A program made the position numbers and the translations under genes. A DNA stretch of 64,000 nt from Hyaloscypha bicolor E (taxonomy: Eukaryota; Ascomycota; Leotiomycetes; Helotiales; Hyaloscyphaceae): NCBI RefSeq assembly GCF_002865645.1, contig NW_020194562.1, positions 434,001 to 498,000 on the forward strand. The letters are read 5' to 3'. Positions 11,867 through 24,419 of the stretch are shown piece after piece. Positions within the stretch are counted from its first letter, which is position 1; every line of letters starts with the position of its first letter. The notes beneath the pieces were generated by a model. The model did no database searches, had not been told where the DNA came from, and saw only the letters and a program-made list of their open reading frames with translations.

Positions 11867-12135
11867 CCTTTTGCCACCCTGTCGATGACCGAAAAAGCCA
11901 GACCCGTCTCACCTATGGACTGGAAGGATTCTTGTATCTCCTACAAGGTACTAGGTTTCCTACTCGAAGAGCTAGACCAGCTAGAGCATGCATCAAACTG
12001 CCCATCGTATCTCGTATCTCCAAATACGAAACTCGCGAGACATAGTCCTCAATTAATCAAACGAGATCTCCAATCAATAGTCACAAATTTAAACCGAAGC
12101 AAAAGAACAATGGCAACGAGTACGTACGGGTTGAT
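11867..12135. other. region between the six-cysteine gene and the DNA transposon
   Basis: Normal-composition non-coding sequence. It should carry the upstream regulatory region of the six-cysteine gene. Overlapping open frames of about 80 codons here have no motif. The transposon inserted 395 bp from the start codon. Confidence 0.35.
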
Positions 12136-15100
12136 TTAAGGACGCTACGGCAACTATAATTTTTTCGCAATCGCAAAATGAGAATTATGAATCGAGATTT
12201 TTTTAATGGCCACATTTTATATAGAAAACACACCTAATAATGGCTAAATACGCAATTCCCATGTATTGTAGTCGAATGCGCCCGGTACTATTACTCTGTT
12301 CTCGCTTTTTTGAACTGCCCCCGATTATCCCTACATATTGACCTATTTCCCGGCCTATAATCATCATCCCCTGGTAATTCCTTCCCTCTATTATCAAGAT
12401 CTGATCTATTATCGTCATTATCGCTTGATATAGTCACTTCCACTTATCGCTTCCTCTTTAATATAGACTTCAGTAGAGGTTTAGTGGGTGGAGCGGGAGC
12501 GAAGGCTAGTAAAAACGTCAGATCTACTAGTATATTTAAATCTATTAACTTACTAGGTATAGAAGCAGGAGCAGGAGCAGGAGTAGGATCAGGAGCAGGA
12601 GAAACCGTAATTCTAGCTTCTAGTATAGGCATATCGTCCGAATTAAAATCATTAGAATTCAAGTCGTTACCTGACCCATTCTTTAAAGGAGTAACCTTCT
12701 CCTATAGGGCTTCGATCTGTCGATTAGAAGTCGAAGCAGGGAAAGAAGATACTATAGATATATCTGTAGATATAGATATTATATTGGGGGTAGTATTAGG
12801 AGAGCCTCCTAATAAAGGGCTATAATCTAGGAAAGGTATATCCCTATTAGCTCTTTTATACTTATCCTGAATCTCGTTATCTCTTTCCTGAATTATATTA
12901 ATATCTTGATTAAATATAAGATAAATATACTTTGGCGTATTCCTATTTAATTAGTTAAAATAAGATAATAAGCTATTAATATCCTTTTCAGCTTTAAATA
13001 TCTGGCTAGTTATATGGTCAATTCTCTTGTTTTTGTCTCTTGGCCAAACCTATTTATTTATATTAGTACTAATTTTATTAGGATACTAGTAAATAATAGC
13101 TTACTTTACTTATAAAAGAGACTATATTTATACGTTCCAAGATCGTAATTTATTAATTAAGCTCCTAGGGTTCAAGTAATGGAATTAATAATAAAAAAGC
13201 CTTAGCTAAATATATAGCAAAATTCTTATATAATAGTTTTTGACTAGAATATAAAACTATATTAGTAAAGAGGTATTTCTATAAGTAAGCTTTATATATG
13301 TATTAATCTATTTAACTATCTATAGTTTAAGTTAAATAGTCTGAGCCTTCCGGTATTCTTCTAAGCTAAGGAACTTCTTTATAGTCGAAGCAGGTATACT
13401 CCTTCTAGTAAAGCTATTCTCTAGTTCTTCTATTTCATATATATGTAATATAATAGAAATAAGGGCCTTATATCGTTTTTCGATAATAGGAGCAGGAGGA
13501 ATCATTAATTTATCCTTACTAAAGGCCCTTATACGTACCCCCTGGCCGAGAGTAAGGGATCCAAAGGCTTTACCCCTTTTCTGGGCCGAATCTAATAAAA
13601 TTAGTATTAATATAGGAATTAAATAGATGGATATATATCTTTGCCTTGAGCTTCCTAATAGAAATTACTATATAATTGCTCTAAACGTTCGAGCTTAGCC
13701 TGCTATCTCCTCTTATGTACTTCTTCCTTAAGGGCCTCCTCTGAGAGATCCATACCCGGGAGGTAGTAAAAAGGATAGGAATTAGCTGAGATATTAATTC
13801 CTTAATCTCTTAATAGCTGAGCGGCAGTATTCTAAAGTTGAGTTTGACTAGAAAATGGTATACTATCTAATATAATAGTCGGTATAGCTGAAGTAGGAGT
13901 AATAGGTATAGGAGGAGGAGTAGCTAGGTTAATTGTACCGTATAGTAGACACTTTACTATAGAGGGGGGATGTAATGCCTCCCGTATAAAATAAGAGTTC
14001 TATAGATTGAGATTATCTATTAGAAACATTTGGGGATAATATAATAAGGATCTGATTTATAATTAAATATTAGAAGAAGAGTATAACTAATAAATCTATA
14101 GTTTAGTAAATAGTAGTATGAAGTTAACTAGTAAGATAGAATTATAATATATTAATATTATTTTAACCCTTTAGCCTATATTCCTATAACTTTTTCCCTA
14201 AGGAATTTATATATTAGAGACTTATTTTGGAGGTTATTAATAGTAGCGTATTACTAATATATAAAAAGGGGTAAATAGAAGGACTATAAGGGATGCCCCT
14301 TAGTATAAGTTAAATTCGGATATATTTTATTTATCCCTAGTATTATTCCTATATAAACTATGGTTTCCTATACTAGGGGCTATAGAATATTGAGTAAGGG
14401 GCTATAGAAATTAAGGGGGGGAAATTAAATTCCATATGAAAAGAGACATTTTTATTAAATATATCTTGTAATTATTTTAAAAGTTCTCAAGAACTATTAA
14501 TTTAATAGAGCTAGTATTAAGAAAGAACTTGATTTATACTATAGAGTCCTTACTACTAAAATAATAAGTTAATAGAATAATTATAGGGGATATAGAAAAT
14601 AAAGGGGTAAGGGTCGATTTTCTGAGGAGGTAAATTATATAATCTTTTAATATCCTATAACTATATGAATTTCACTAATTAAGCAAATTACTATTAACTT
14701 CTGTAAATATTAATGTTTTTAGCTAGTTCTTTCTTTAGGATATATATTAATATGCCTCTATTTAGCTTCTCTAATACCAGGTAAACCATATAATATTTAT
14801 AGGAGGAATTTCTAGATTATTTTCCTTCTCTATTTTAGCCTCAGATATATATCTATTATCTATAAACTGTCTATACTCTTGACTATTTATAACCTAATTG
14901 CCACTTGCCCTATTAAAAGTAATACTATCTATAGTAAATCTAGTATCCTTCGTATTATCTTTAACCTCCGCTTCGTCTTTAATCTCCGCTTCGTTTTTAA
15001 CCTTTGCTTTTTTGTTTTTAGAGCTAATATAATTGAGATTTTTATCTCTATAGCTAGTGTTTCTCCCTTTATTAATAAACTAAATACTATCCTAATTATT

Positions 15101-17292
15101 ATAATTCTTTAGCCTTGCCTCTTCTAGTCCTATAGCTACCTCTAGTAATAGATTCTAATTATATATACCCTTGGGTATTAATAAAAGCCCTAGCTTTGGA
15201 CGAGTATTCTTCGTATTAATTAGGTAGTTATTAATTAATTCTCTTAGATATATATATATATACTCGGGTGGTTTAGATCTCTATTCGGGTTATATATAGT
15301 CTCCGTAATTAGGAGAATAAAGCCGGTATCCTTAAGCTCTTGCTTATACTATTCAAGTATAACCTCCGGTAAATATACGTCTTTATTATAGCTAGTATAT
15401 CCTTTATATAGCTCGTTTAGTTTATTAATATTAATAGGAATACTATAGTCCCTGACCCCTATCTGCTCTGAAAACATATAGTTCTGGAAGGGTTACCCAG
15501 GAATAATATATAGACGATTAGGCTATTTCCTAATTAAATATATATTTTATACCCTTATAAACTCCTTAGTTTACTCTCGTATAATAGGTAAATAGACAAA
15601 AAGCATAGTAATACAGTCGGGTAAAAGCTTATAAGAGTAAAGCCTTTGAGAGTATAGATACTTGAAAAATATCTTCCATTTATTTAGTATACCTTATATA
15701 AAATATTAATTAATTAAATAGGTTTCTATAGAATTAGTATAGATAAATTACCTTTATAACTTGTTCCTACTATGCCTTAATATATTAATTAGCCGTACTA
15801 GTCCCGAACTAATAGAGATCTGAGAACTAATATAGATTAATACCCCTTGTTTGGTATATCGCTTTATAGAGGATATAATAGGTATTAGTAACTATGGGTA
15901 TTTTGTATTTTTTATCCAATCGAATATAGAGTGGAATAACCTCTATTTCTTCTATTAAATTAAGGTATTATACTAGGATAGTAACCTAGAGAGTAGGATA
16001 AGTAAGTATATATTAGTATAATATTAATTAGCCTAAAGAAGAATATAGTATAGAGATTTAGGGGTTTTATTACCTAAATTAAGCTTAATTCAAATAACTG
16101 GTTCTCTGTAATACTATAGAATTATATAGCCGGAATTACGACTAAGTGAATTTTGGTATTTTTAAGGGGATATATCTGTACCAAATTAGGAAATACTACT
16201 ACTTATAGTATAACTATTTGAGATTCTAATATAAATCCAAGATACAAACCGTAAGTAGGTATTAATACCGGTATATATCTCAATCCTATAAAATCGCAGC
16301 TAAGTAAACGGATTAGTAGTTATTAAGATAATGATTTTTGAAGTTAAGTATATACTATACTTATCTTGTAATAGCCATTAATTAACTAAATAAAGTTCGG
16401 CCTATAAATATTATATTCCCCCCTAGCTGCCTTTATCTCTTCCAAATAATACTATATGTTTTCTGGATCAAGTTCCTGTATTACAGAAGCTATTCTATTC
16501 CTAGAAAACTTCTGGCCATTCCCTAAGGAGTTAAGATAAGTATATAGAAGCCGGTAGCCATAGCTTCTAGTATTGCCTTGCGGGCCTTTATCTACTATAT
16601 GTTATTTGAGGATATAGCAAAGTTACTCCTTTTCTAGCTCAACTTGCGAACTAAGCATTTAATATCAAAGGCCTATAGCCCGGCAAGCTTGCTGTAATAG
16701 TCGTAGATTAGGAATATTATATCCTAAGCTCCGGAGGTTAGCAAGTATATTAGTATTAGTCATATGGATATTGCAAAATAACCAGGCAATAAGACCCTTC
16801 ACCTGCGGAGAAGGATTAAATATCAAACGCTGGGAAGGCGTTTTCCATTCGGAAAGCCTACTATATAGTATTCTAGGAGAAATATCAATGTCAAAATCAA
16901 GCTTTAACCTCCTTGTAATCTCATTATATAATAGTTACTGCTTAATTAAATAAAGAATATGGGCTTAATAGTAGATAATATCAATCTTTGAACGACCCAT
17001 TATAATGAGATTAATGGTAATAGATTAATAGTATTAGAAATAATAACGTAGGAATAAAAGTATAAACGAAGTGTGCCAGATGGCTAGCAGGTCAGGGGGC
17101 ATATTACGTACATTTATTGATTTTTCCTATCCTATTGCATTCCTACCATGGAATGCGATAAAACACTATAAAGATTAACTGTTTCAATTATATTCTACCA
17201 TAGGTATTCGCTATATTATTAATAATAGCACATTTTTAAAATATCGTCGATTTGATTTTCTCAAAAAATTATAGTTGCCGTAGCGTCCTTAA
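12136..17292 (-). mobile_element. complete TTAA-flanked TIR DNA transposon with decayed integrase-core transposase
   Basis: The ends are perfect 26-bp inverted repeats: 12140-12165 reads GGACGCTACGGCAACTATAA then six T, and 17263-17288 is its reverse complement. Each end is flanked by TTAA (12136-12139 and 17289-17292), read as the target duplication. The body is 5149 bp. The minus strand carries the transposase remnant described separately. TTAA target sites are known for several eukaryotic DNA transposon groups. The integrase-type (rve) core suggests an integrase-like group rather than classical piggyBac, and I do not assign a superfamily. The interior is strongly A+T enriched with C-to-T/G-to-A type stops, while the outer 26 bp are unmutated. 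Confidence 0.82.
12444..17002 (-). pseudogene. degenerate integrase-core (rve/DDE-type) transposase
   Basis: Reading the minus strand from about 17002, long coherent stretches alternate with stops. The N-terminal part reads MGRSKIDIIYY, then KLDFDIDISPRILYSRLSEW and ANLRSLGYNIPNLRLLQQAC (about 16740-16960). GNGQKFSRNRIASVIQELDP and YLEEIKAARGEYNIYRPNFI follow (about 16390-16540), then GIEIY(T)GI(N)TYLRFVSWIYI near 16200-16290, where active relatives have Asp-Ala-Tyr-Ser-Arg. Further pieces are GKAFGSLTLGQGVRIRAFSK (about 13500-13590) and a Pro/Ala-rich tail ending in LLKSILKRKR at 12444. Many stops are TAA or TAG where CAA/CAG is expected, and the expected catalytic Asp positions read Asn, both as RIP would produce. 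It is non-functional. Family assignment rests on motif memory. Confidence 0.68.
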
Positions 17293-18242
17293 AGGAGCCC
17301 GTAGTACGGCGCAGTTCGCTGTTGCATAAGCTTCAGTCATTCCCCCCAAAAGGTAAGGTTAGTCCTTACTCGTTAATCTTGCCAGTCCCACTAATACGAA
17401 GTCGAAGAATACTCCAACGGGCACTAAATACAATCATCATCAAAGCATAGCGTAAAAAATGTTCGATAAACCAAAACGGTCTTTCTGTTCTCCACCTTCT
17501 AAAAAGGGCACGAAAACTAGATGATTCTTAAACTTCTAATGGACCTGATGTGGCTTTGGTTCCTCGAATCCATGTAGAATTCCCGAAATGTAAGCAGCAA
17601 TAATACTCAGCCTCAGTGAATTTTCAAAGCCACATAAGGAATAAGATTCGGCTTTTCCCGTTTCCAAGGCTGAACAAGGTCAGCCCTACTGGGTAGTACT
17701 TGGCGGCTAAATTGAAATGAAACGAGGAAGCACAAACGAGGCAAGTACCCGTTCGTGCCTCCCACTTAGTACCCTAGGTGGTTCGTGAAAGCGATTAGGC
17801 CAATCACATAACGCATAAATTTATTTGTCACCACAACTTTTTTGCATATAGTTTACATAGAAATTCACCTATGTAATCATGTCTAATTGCATCTCAAAAT
17901 TGGCCAAGGTGCATTTATACTTATACCTAGCTCACTAGGTATACTAAAACTAGACACGTATATCCGATATGTTTTCCTTAATAGCTGTCTCATTTGGAAG
18001 TTCTGGGCAGTCTCCTTCCTTACCCATGCCCAAGTCGAGACACCGAAATATAACACAGCCCGCGGGAGGAGAGAACTAGGGGCTGAATATGACGAAAGAG
18101 GAGTCTTTATTAAAGGCAACCAAAGTAAGATCTCCGAAACTCTGTTCTTTACGAAGTCTCGGCCGCTCCGCTAAAATTATCACTAGCTGCCATACGTAAG
18201 CTCCGGGTTAATAATAATTTCGCCGGGACCTCGATTCGAGGT
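17293..18242. other. non-coding sequence between transposon and Gypsy fragments
   Basis: Mostly normal composition. Short frames on both strands around 17883-18174 lack motifs. It may be decayed LTR or leader sequence of the Gypsy debris that follows. I see no tRNA, inverted repeat or gene. Confidence 0.3.
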
Positions 18243-18524
18243 TTGGGGGATCACGTAACTTATCCTCTTATTATTTGTGTGGTTGATCTCAGACCTTTGA
18301 ATAAATGGGCAATACCTGATGTCTACCCAATGCCGCTTCAGTCAGAAGTCATCGAAGCTCCACGAGTTGTGCAATACATCTCGTGCATTGACGGTTCCGC
18401 TTTCTTCTACCAACTCTTGGTTAAGTCGGAGCACAGAGAACGTTTCACCATTGTTAGTCACCGTGGTCAAGAGCAATCGAAGGTTGCATTGATGGTTTTC
18501 AAGAGTACTCCGTATCGATGCTGA
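18243..18524 (+). pseudogene. Gypsy-type reverse transcriptase fragment
   Basis: This is a 93-codon open piece containing VVDLRPLNKWAIPDVYPMPL, YISCIDGSAFFYQLLVKSEH and RERFTIVSHRGQEQSKVALM. It is the conserved N-terminal part of a Ty3/Gypsy reverse transcriptase: the (V)DYRxLN motif, the (I)D motif before FFYQ, and the FRTPxG-like segment. It stops abruptly before the catalytic YxDD motif. Base composition is normal, so this fragment escaped the AT drift seen around it. It overlaps the 3' end of an opposite-strand protease piece, so the locus is rearranged. Confidence 0.75.
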
Positions 18525-18876
18525 AGTCCGGGTGTCCTGCAAGCCAATCTCCATCCACGAGAGGCCGGGAACAACCTGTGTCAGCAAAGACCTTGTGCTT
18601 CTTCCCGTCTGTGGTAAGCTGCACATCGAACATGGAATATGTGTATCCGGAGATAGACACAACGCTTGGTCCGATTGGTGAAGCGTCGATCACATCGGGA
18701 ACCTTGGGGAGTGTGACTTCGGAATGGGAATGAGCTGGGAACACAGGGAACGCAATCTGTGCACCACCTTGGGAAGGTGGTTCGGTACCATGGGAACCTG
18801 GCTGCGGGAACTCGTGTTTGCTTCTCATAGCGAAGCAAACAGAAATATTCCTGCTGCCGCGAGGGAATAAGGCCAA
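18499..18876 (-). pseudogene. retroelement aspartic protease fragment in inverted orientation
   Basis: A minus-strand open piece of 125 codons contains LTTDGKKHKVFADTGCSRPL and VDGDWLAGHPDF. ADTGC followed by LVD matches the D-T-G active site of retroviral-type proteases in Gypsy polyproteins. In an intact element, protease lies upstream of RT on the same strand. Here it faces the RT fragment and overlaps it by 26 bp, so at least one inversion or two independent insertions are needed. It is a fragment without function. Confidence 0.6.
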
Positions 18877-19460
18877 AAATAAGTACGTTATAGGCGAATT
18901 TCAAAGTCTTGGCATAAATCTTAGCTCTCAGGGCAGCCTTAAAGAGGCTAGGTTTGTCTACCTTGCATCTAGCTTAAGTGCGAGACCTTTCCCAAGACTT
19001 TTCGACGGGTCGTAGCTCTCGATCATATGATTTCACTACTCTTGGTTTCTCTTAACATAGACCCTAATCCCAATTTAGGTTAGCTCTGTGCCCTATCATC
19101 TCGACTCTCCTCCCACGTTAATCCCAAACTAGGCCAGCACTACTGGAAATAACCTACTTTGGGACAAGCTTGGAATAGGAAGTGAGCACCAGTGCCAATG
19201 CCAGCTCTCTAGCCCCGAACACGAAGTATAGGCCTTTAACGAGCGCTGGTTTCCGACAAAGGCTGGGCTGTTGCGAAATCTTCTTATGCCCACATAACAG
19301 TTGCCGGCGATTTTGTGCCTGAGAATGTAATATCTGAACCTTATAGGGAATTCATGTCCTTGGTTTCAAGGCTTTCAATTAATAGTTTAGTAAACTCTTT
19401 CGTCTTAGCTATAGAAGCCATTTATAAAGTAACTAACAAAAGTCGAAAGCGGGTCTTTTT
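18877..19460. other. normal-GC remnant before the large AT block
   Basis: Non-coding sequence with no long open frame of convincing composition. It is probably further retroelement debris belonging with the Gypsy pieces at 18243-18876. I see no ends or repeats. Confidence 0.3.
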
Positions 19461-19550
19461 TCTAATATTTTTTATTTTTGCAATTATAATAGTTTAAATA
19501 ATTAATATTTATATAAGTACAAATTTCTTAATTAATTTATAACTTGAAAT

Positions 19551-19690
19551 GAATTATATAAATACTAATTAATTATATAAATACTAATTAATTATATAAA
19601 TACTAATTAATTATATAAAATACTAATTATATAAATACTAATTAATTATATAAATACTAATTAATTATATAAATACTAATTAATTATATT
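19551..19690. repeat. 19-bp tandem repeat
   Basis: About seven copies of a unit close to AATTAATTATATAAATACT run head to tail with one shortened unit in the middle. It is AT-only and non-coding. Confidence 0.8.
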
Positions 19691-20056
19691 AGATCTTATT
19701 ATAATATTTCCAAAAAAAATTCCGCGATTTCAAAAATTAATTATTAATTTAATTAAATAAGTATTAATATAGTTATAATTATAACTATAACTAGTACCTT
19801 GAGAATTATATAACTATATATATAATTATATAACTTGAAAGTAATTAGAAATAATAAATATAAGTAATAATATATAAATAATAAAATATAATTAATATTT
19901 ATTTTATATATATAACTTAATTAATAAACTAGTTCTAATTAAACTTTATAAATTTAGAAAAAATATTATAATATTATAATTCTTAATTTTAAATATTAAT
20001 TAGTTTATTAATAAATACAAATAATATTTTATAATTATGTAATTATATTATATATT

Positions 20057-20136
20057 ATTAGTAAATTAATATTAATTAGTAAATTAATATTAATTAGTAA
20101 ATTAATATTAATTAGTAAATTAATATTAATTAGTTT
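20057..20136. repeat. 18-bp tandem repeat
   Basis: Four copies of ATTAGTAAATTAATATTA run head to tail. The unit resembles the mutated LTR end of the local Copia family (AGTAAACTAATA), so it probably arose by local duplication within a decayed LTR. Confidence 0.75.
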
Positions 20137-21798
20137 ATATATACAAATTTGTAATATATATAGAGTCGCACGTGACTTAAGAGCATATAACGAACCTCGG
20201 ATATTACAGGTATTAATTAGAGAAATTAATAACCTTTTAATATTATAATTAATTACTATTTATATTATAAGTATTAGGCTTATAAATTACTAATTATATA
20301 TATATTATCGGGGCTTCCTATTTAGAGAAGGCTTCTCTGGACCTTATAGAAGAGACCAAAATTAGTTCTATACTAAATTTAATATTATGGTTTTATAACT
20401 TATTAATTTATTCTATTATCTTATTATTTATTAATAAATACTTTATAAAATTAAAGAAAAGAATTATATTATATTAATTTAAGATTTGATTTGATTTATT
20501 TATTAAAATAAAACTATTATTTTATAGTAAAGAAAAATAATAACTATTAATTACTTTATTTATAACTCGATTTTATAAAAAGAAAAAATATTAATTTATA
20601 TTAATGAATTAATAATTAATTTTTTAATTATTTTAATTATTTTATAAAATTAATTTCTTTTAGTTTTAGAACTATTTTCTTAATAATTATTCTTTTTATT
20701 TATATATTTTTAAAATCTTTTATTATAACTATTAATATAACTATTATTTTAAAAGTTATATATTTAATTATAAGATTTAAAAAATAATAAAATATAAAAT
20801 ACAAAATATAATTATATAATTTAGTATTTTATAAATAATTTAATTAATAACTAGTTTTTATTAAATTTAATAGATTTAGAAATTATATATTAATATTATA
20901 ATATTATAATTCTTATTTCTAAATATTAATTATTTATATATATTATATTATATATTTCTAATAAATTAAAAAGAATTAAGCTATATTAATTAAAAATTTA
21001 ATTATTTAGAAATAAAGCTATTATTTAAATTAAAGAAAAATTAATTATTAATTCTATTATTTATAATCTAATTAAATAAATAAGAAAAATATTCGATTTT
21101 ATTAAAGTTTAATTATATTATATTAAAAAGAGAAATAATTATTAATCTTATTACTTGTAATTTAATTATATAAATAAAAGAATACTTAATTTTATTATTT
21201 TATTTTATTTATATTTAACTTTTATAACTTTTTAGAAATTACTTTTTATTATAAATATAAAATCTAGAATCTAAATATTATAAATATAGTATTTAGGCCT
21301 TAGAAAGTAAAATAGAAGATTTTTTTATAAAAACGATTTAAAACTAAAAAAGAGAAAACTAGAATATAGAAAGCTATAAGGATATATATATATTTTATAA
21401 TATACTAGTTTTGAAAGAACTTAGCTTTCTAAATATCTCTAGTATATTTCAAATATACTTCTTTAATAAAATAGCTATATTATATATATTTAGAAAATAT
21501 CTAAATATCTAGTTAAGTATTTTAAATATTAGATATCTGGAAATTATAATATTATTTCCTTTTTTAAAATAAGCTTATTCTCGAGCTTTATAAAAGCTAT
21601 TAATCTATCTAATTTCATATTATTTCTTTTTCTAAAATAAACTAATATTTCGGATATAAATATTATATATAAAAAACAAATACTTTTAATATATAACTTA
21701 AAAGAATTTATTATTATTTTTATATAATTCTAAATAAATATTATTTTTTATATAATCTAACTAATATTATAGGATTTAGAAAAGTTTTAATATATTAA

Positions 21799-21988
<190 letters not shown>

Positions 21989-22416
21989 GAAGTTTTATAA
22001 AACTAAAAGGCTATTATTTAATATTAAAACTAGATATTATACTAAATTTTTATTTTAACTAATTTATTAGATTCTATATTTTAGCTTATTTTTTACTAGT
22101 TTAATTATAATAACTCATTTAATATTATATTTTTATTTATTATTCTTTAATATTTATAGAAATAGTTCTAAATTTACTTAATTTAATAAGGAATTCTAAG
22201 AATTATTTTATAGCTTTTATATATAAAAAACTAGATATATTTTTATAATTTCCGGTAGTTTTAGAAAAAACAAATAATTATATTATTCTAGAATCTCAAA
22301 TAAGTTCTTTATTTAGTTCTTTAGCTTTTAGTTTAAATAATTAAATACTTTATAGTAATTTATATTTTATTTCCGGTGAAATTAATTAAATAATAGTATT
22401 TATTAGTATATATTAT

Positions 22417-22713
22417 TATTAATATAGCTATTTCTTTAGAAGTTATATATATAGTTACGGGATATAAAATACGGGATATAAATAATAGGATATAAGTAAT
22501 AGAATATAAGATACGGGATATAGTTATATAATCTCGCGTCTTATTAGTAACTTAACTAGTAAACTAGATTTCTTTAGGCTTAGCAAATTTAGGAATTATA
22601 TATTAATACTATAATACTATAATTCCTACTTCTAAATAATAAACTTTACTAATCTTATATAAATAGTATTTTATAACTATATAATAGTACTATATATTAT
22701 TAGTAAACTAATA
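22417..22713 (+). repeat. 5' LTR of the outer Copia element
   Basis: Pairs with 36050-36345. It contains a run of ACGGGATATAAATAATAGG-like short repeats near its start. It is shorter than the LTRs of the nested copy, which carry extra short repeat units. Confidence 0.85.
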
Positions 22714-24054
22714 CTAATTAGTTTATATTTAGATTAGAATAAGATCTATTTATATATATAAATTAGAAAGAATTAAGCTATACTTGCCTAAGATTTAGTT
22801 ATTTAGGGGCAAAGCTATTATTCTAGTTAAAAAGGAAATAACTATTAATTCTATTACCTGTAATTTAGTTATATAAATAAGAAAAATACTTAATCTTACT
22901 AAGGTTTAATTATACTATATTAAAAAAGGAAATATTTATTAGTTCTATTACTTATAATTCAGTTATATAGGTAAGAAAAGCACTTAATCTTACTAAATAC
23001 TAAAATAGTTAGCTATTTAATTATCTTACTTTATTCCTATTTAACTCCTATAAAACCCTCTTAAAAACCACTTTCTTTTAAACCCCTAAGGCTCTTAAGC
23101 TTTAGAACTATTAAGTTCTCCCGAAATCTCGATATTTTATTTCTTAAATTTTATTTCCTAAATTTCTTATTATAAATAAAATTTTTACCTTAAATATAAT
23201 ACTTTCTATAAATTACCTATTTTATAAATTATTCTTCTTTTTATAAATTTACTTTTCTTATAAACTACTATATCTCGAACTAGGTATAAGCCTATAAAAT
23301 ATATAATAATAAAATATACTATAATAAATAATTTCTTTATTAGATCTATTTAATCTAATTATTTTATATATAATAATAATTATAAGAAATTAGTAAGAAA
23401 ATAAAAATATAAAATTAACCTAAACTTTATTAAAATAAATAAAATAACTAAGTTCTTAAATACTAAGCTATTTTAATATATTTTTTATAAGATAATTAAT
23501 AATAATTTTTAGAAGCTATTTAGATATAACTTTAAGAATTTCACTTATTAAGGGAACTTTAATAAATTTAAACTTCCGGAAATACTATATTTATATAAGA
23601 CTCTTTAATAAAGTAGTATATTTATATAATAGAATAGTAATACTAATATTATTATAAATATCCTATATATTATTATAAAAAAGAATATATAATATATATA
23701 ATTAAATAAGAATATATTAGTAATTAGACTAGATCTTATTAAAAGGCTAATCCTATTAGGCTTTATTATTCTTATAAAAAACAAGTATCTAGAACTTATT
23801 ATTTTTAATATTCCTATACTATTACTTCCTTTATTATTTCCTTTATTACTATATCTTATATCTTTACTAGATTTATATATTAATATAGAAGCTTTAGAAA
23901 TAATAATATACTTTTACTAGTTCTATTACTATTACTATAACTATATTTAAATAATTCCTAATTTCCTTTAATTATAAGACTTATTAGGAAAGTCGCCAAG
24001 ATCTATACTAAAGAATAAAAGTATAATAAATCTAATAGTAATTTTAATTATAAA

Positions 24055-24419
24055 TATTAGTTTACTAGAAATATATAGTACTATTATATAATTATAAAAT
24101 ACTATTTATATAAGTTAGTAAAGTTATTTTTTAGAAATAGAAATTATAATATTATAATATTAATATGTAATCCCTAAATTTACTAAGCCTAAAAGGGTCT
24201 AGTCTACTAGTTAAGTTATTAATAGGATATAAGGTTATATAACTATATCCCGTATTCTATATCCTATTACCTATATTCTATTACTTATTACCTATATCCT
24301 ATTACCTATTACCTATATCCCATTACCTATTACTTATATCTTATTACCTATTACCTATATCCCGTATCCCGTATCCCGTAACTATATACGTAACTCCTAG
24401 AGAAATAGCTATACTAATA
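24055..24419 (-). repeat. 3' LTR of the nested Copia element
   Basis: Pairs with 31251-31615. It contains an expanded array of ATTACCTATTACCTATATCC-like units (about 24260-24380) that is shorter in the outer element's LTRs. Confidence 0.85.

Noticed and set aside
14879..15112. 77-codon frame on the plus strand inside the TTAA transposon
   Set aside because: It is antisense to the decayed transposase and consists of Ile/Asn/Phe-rich AT-driven codons.
24260..24400. CRISPR-like or satellite array of ATTACCTATTACCTATATCC units
   Set aside because: The units have no spacers and lie inside an LTR, being a local LTR expansion in a eukaryotic genome.
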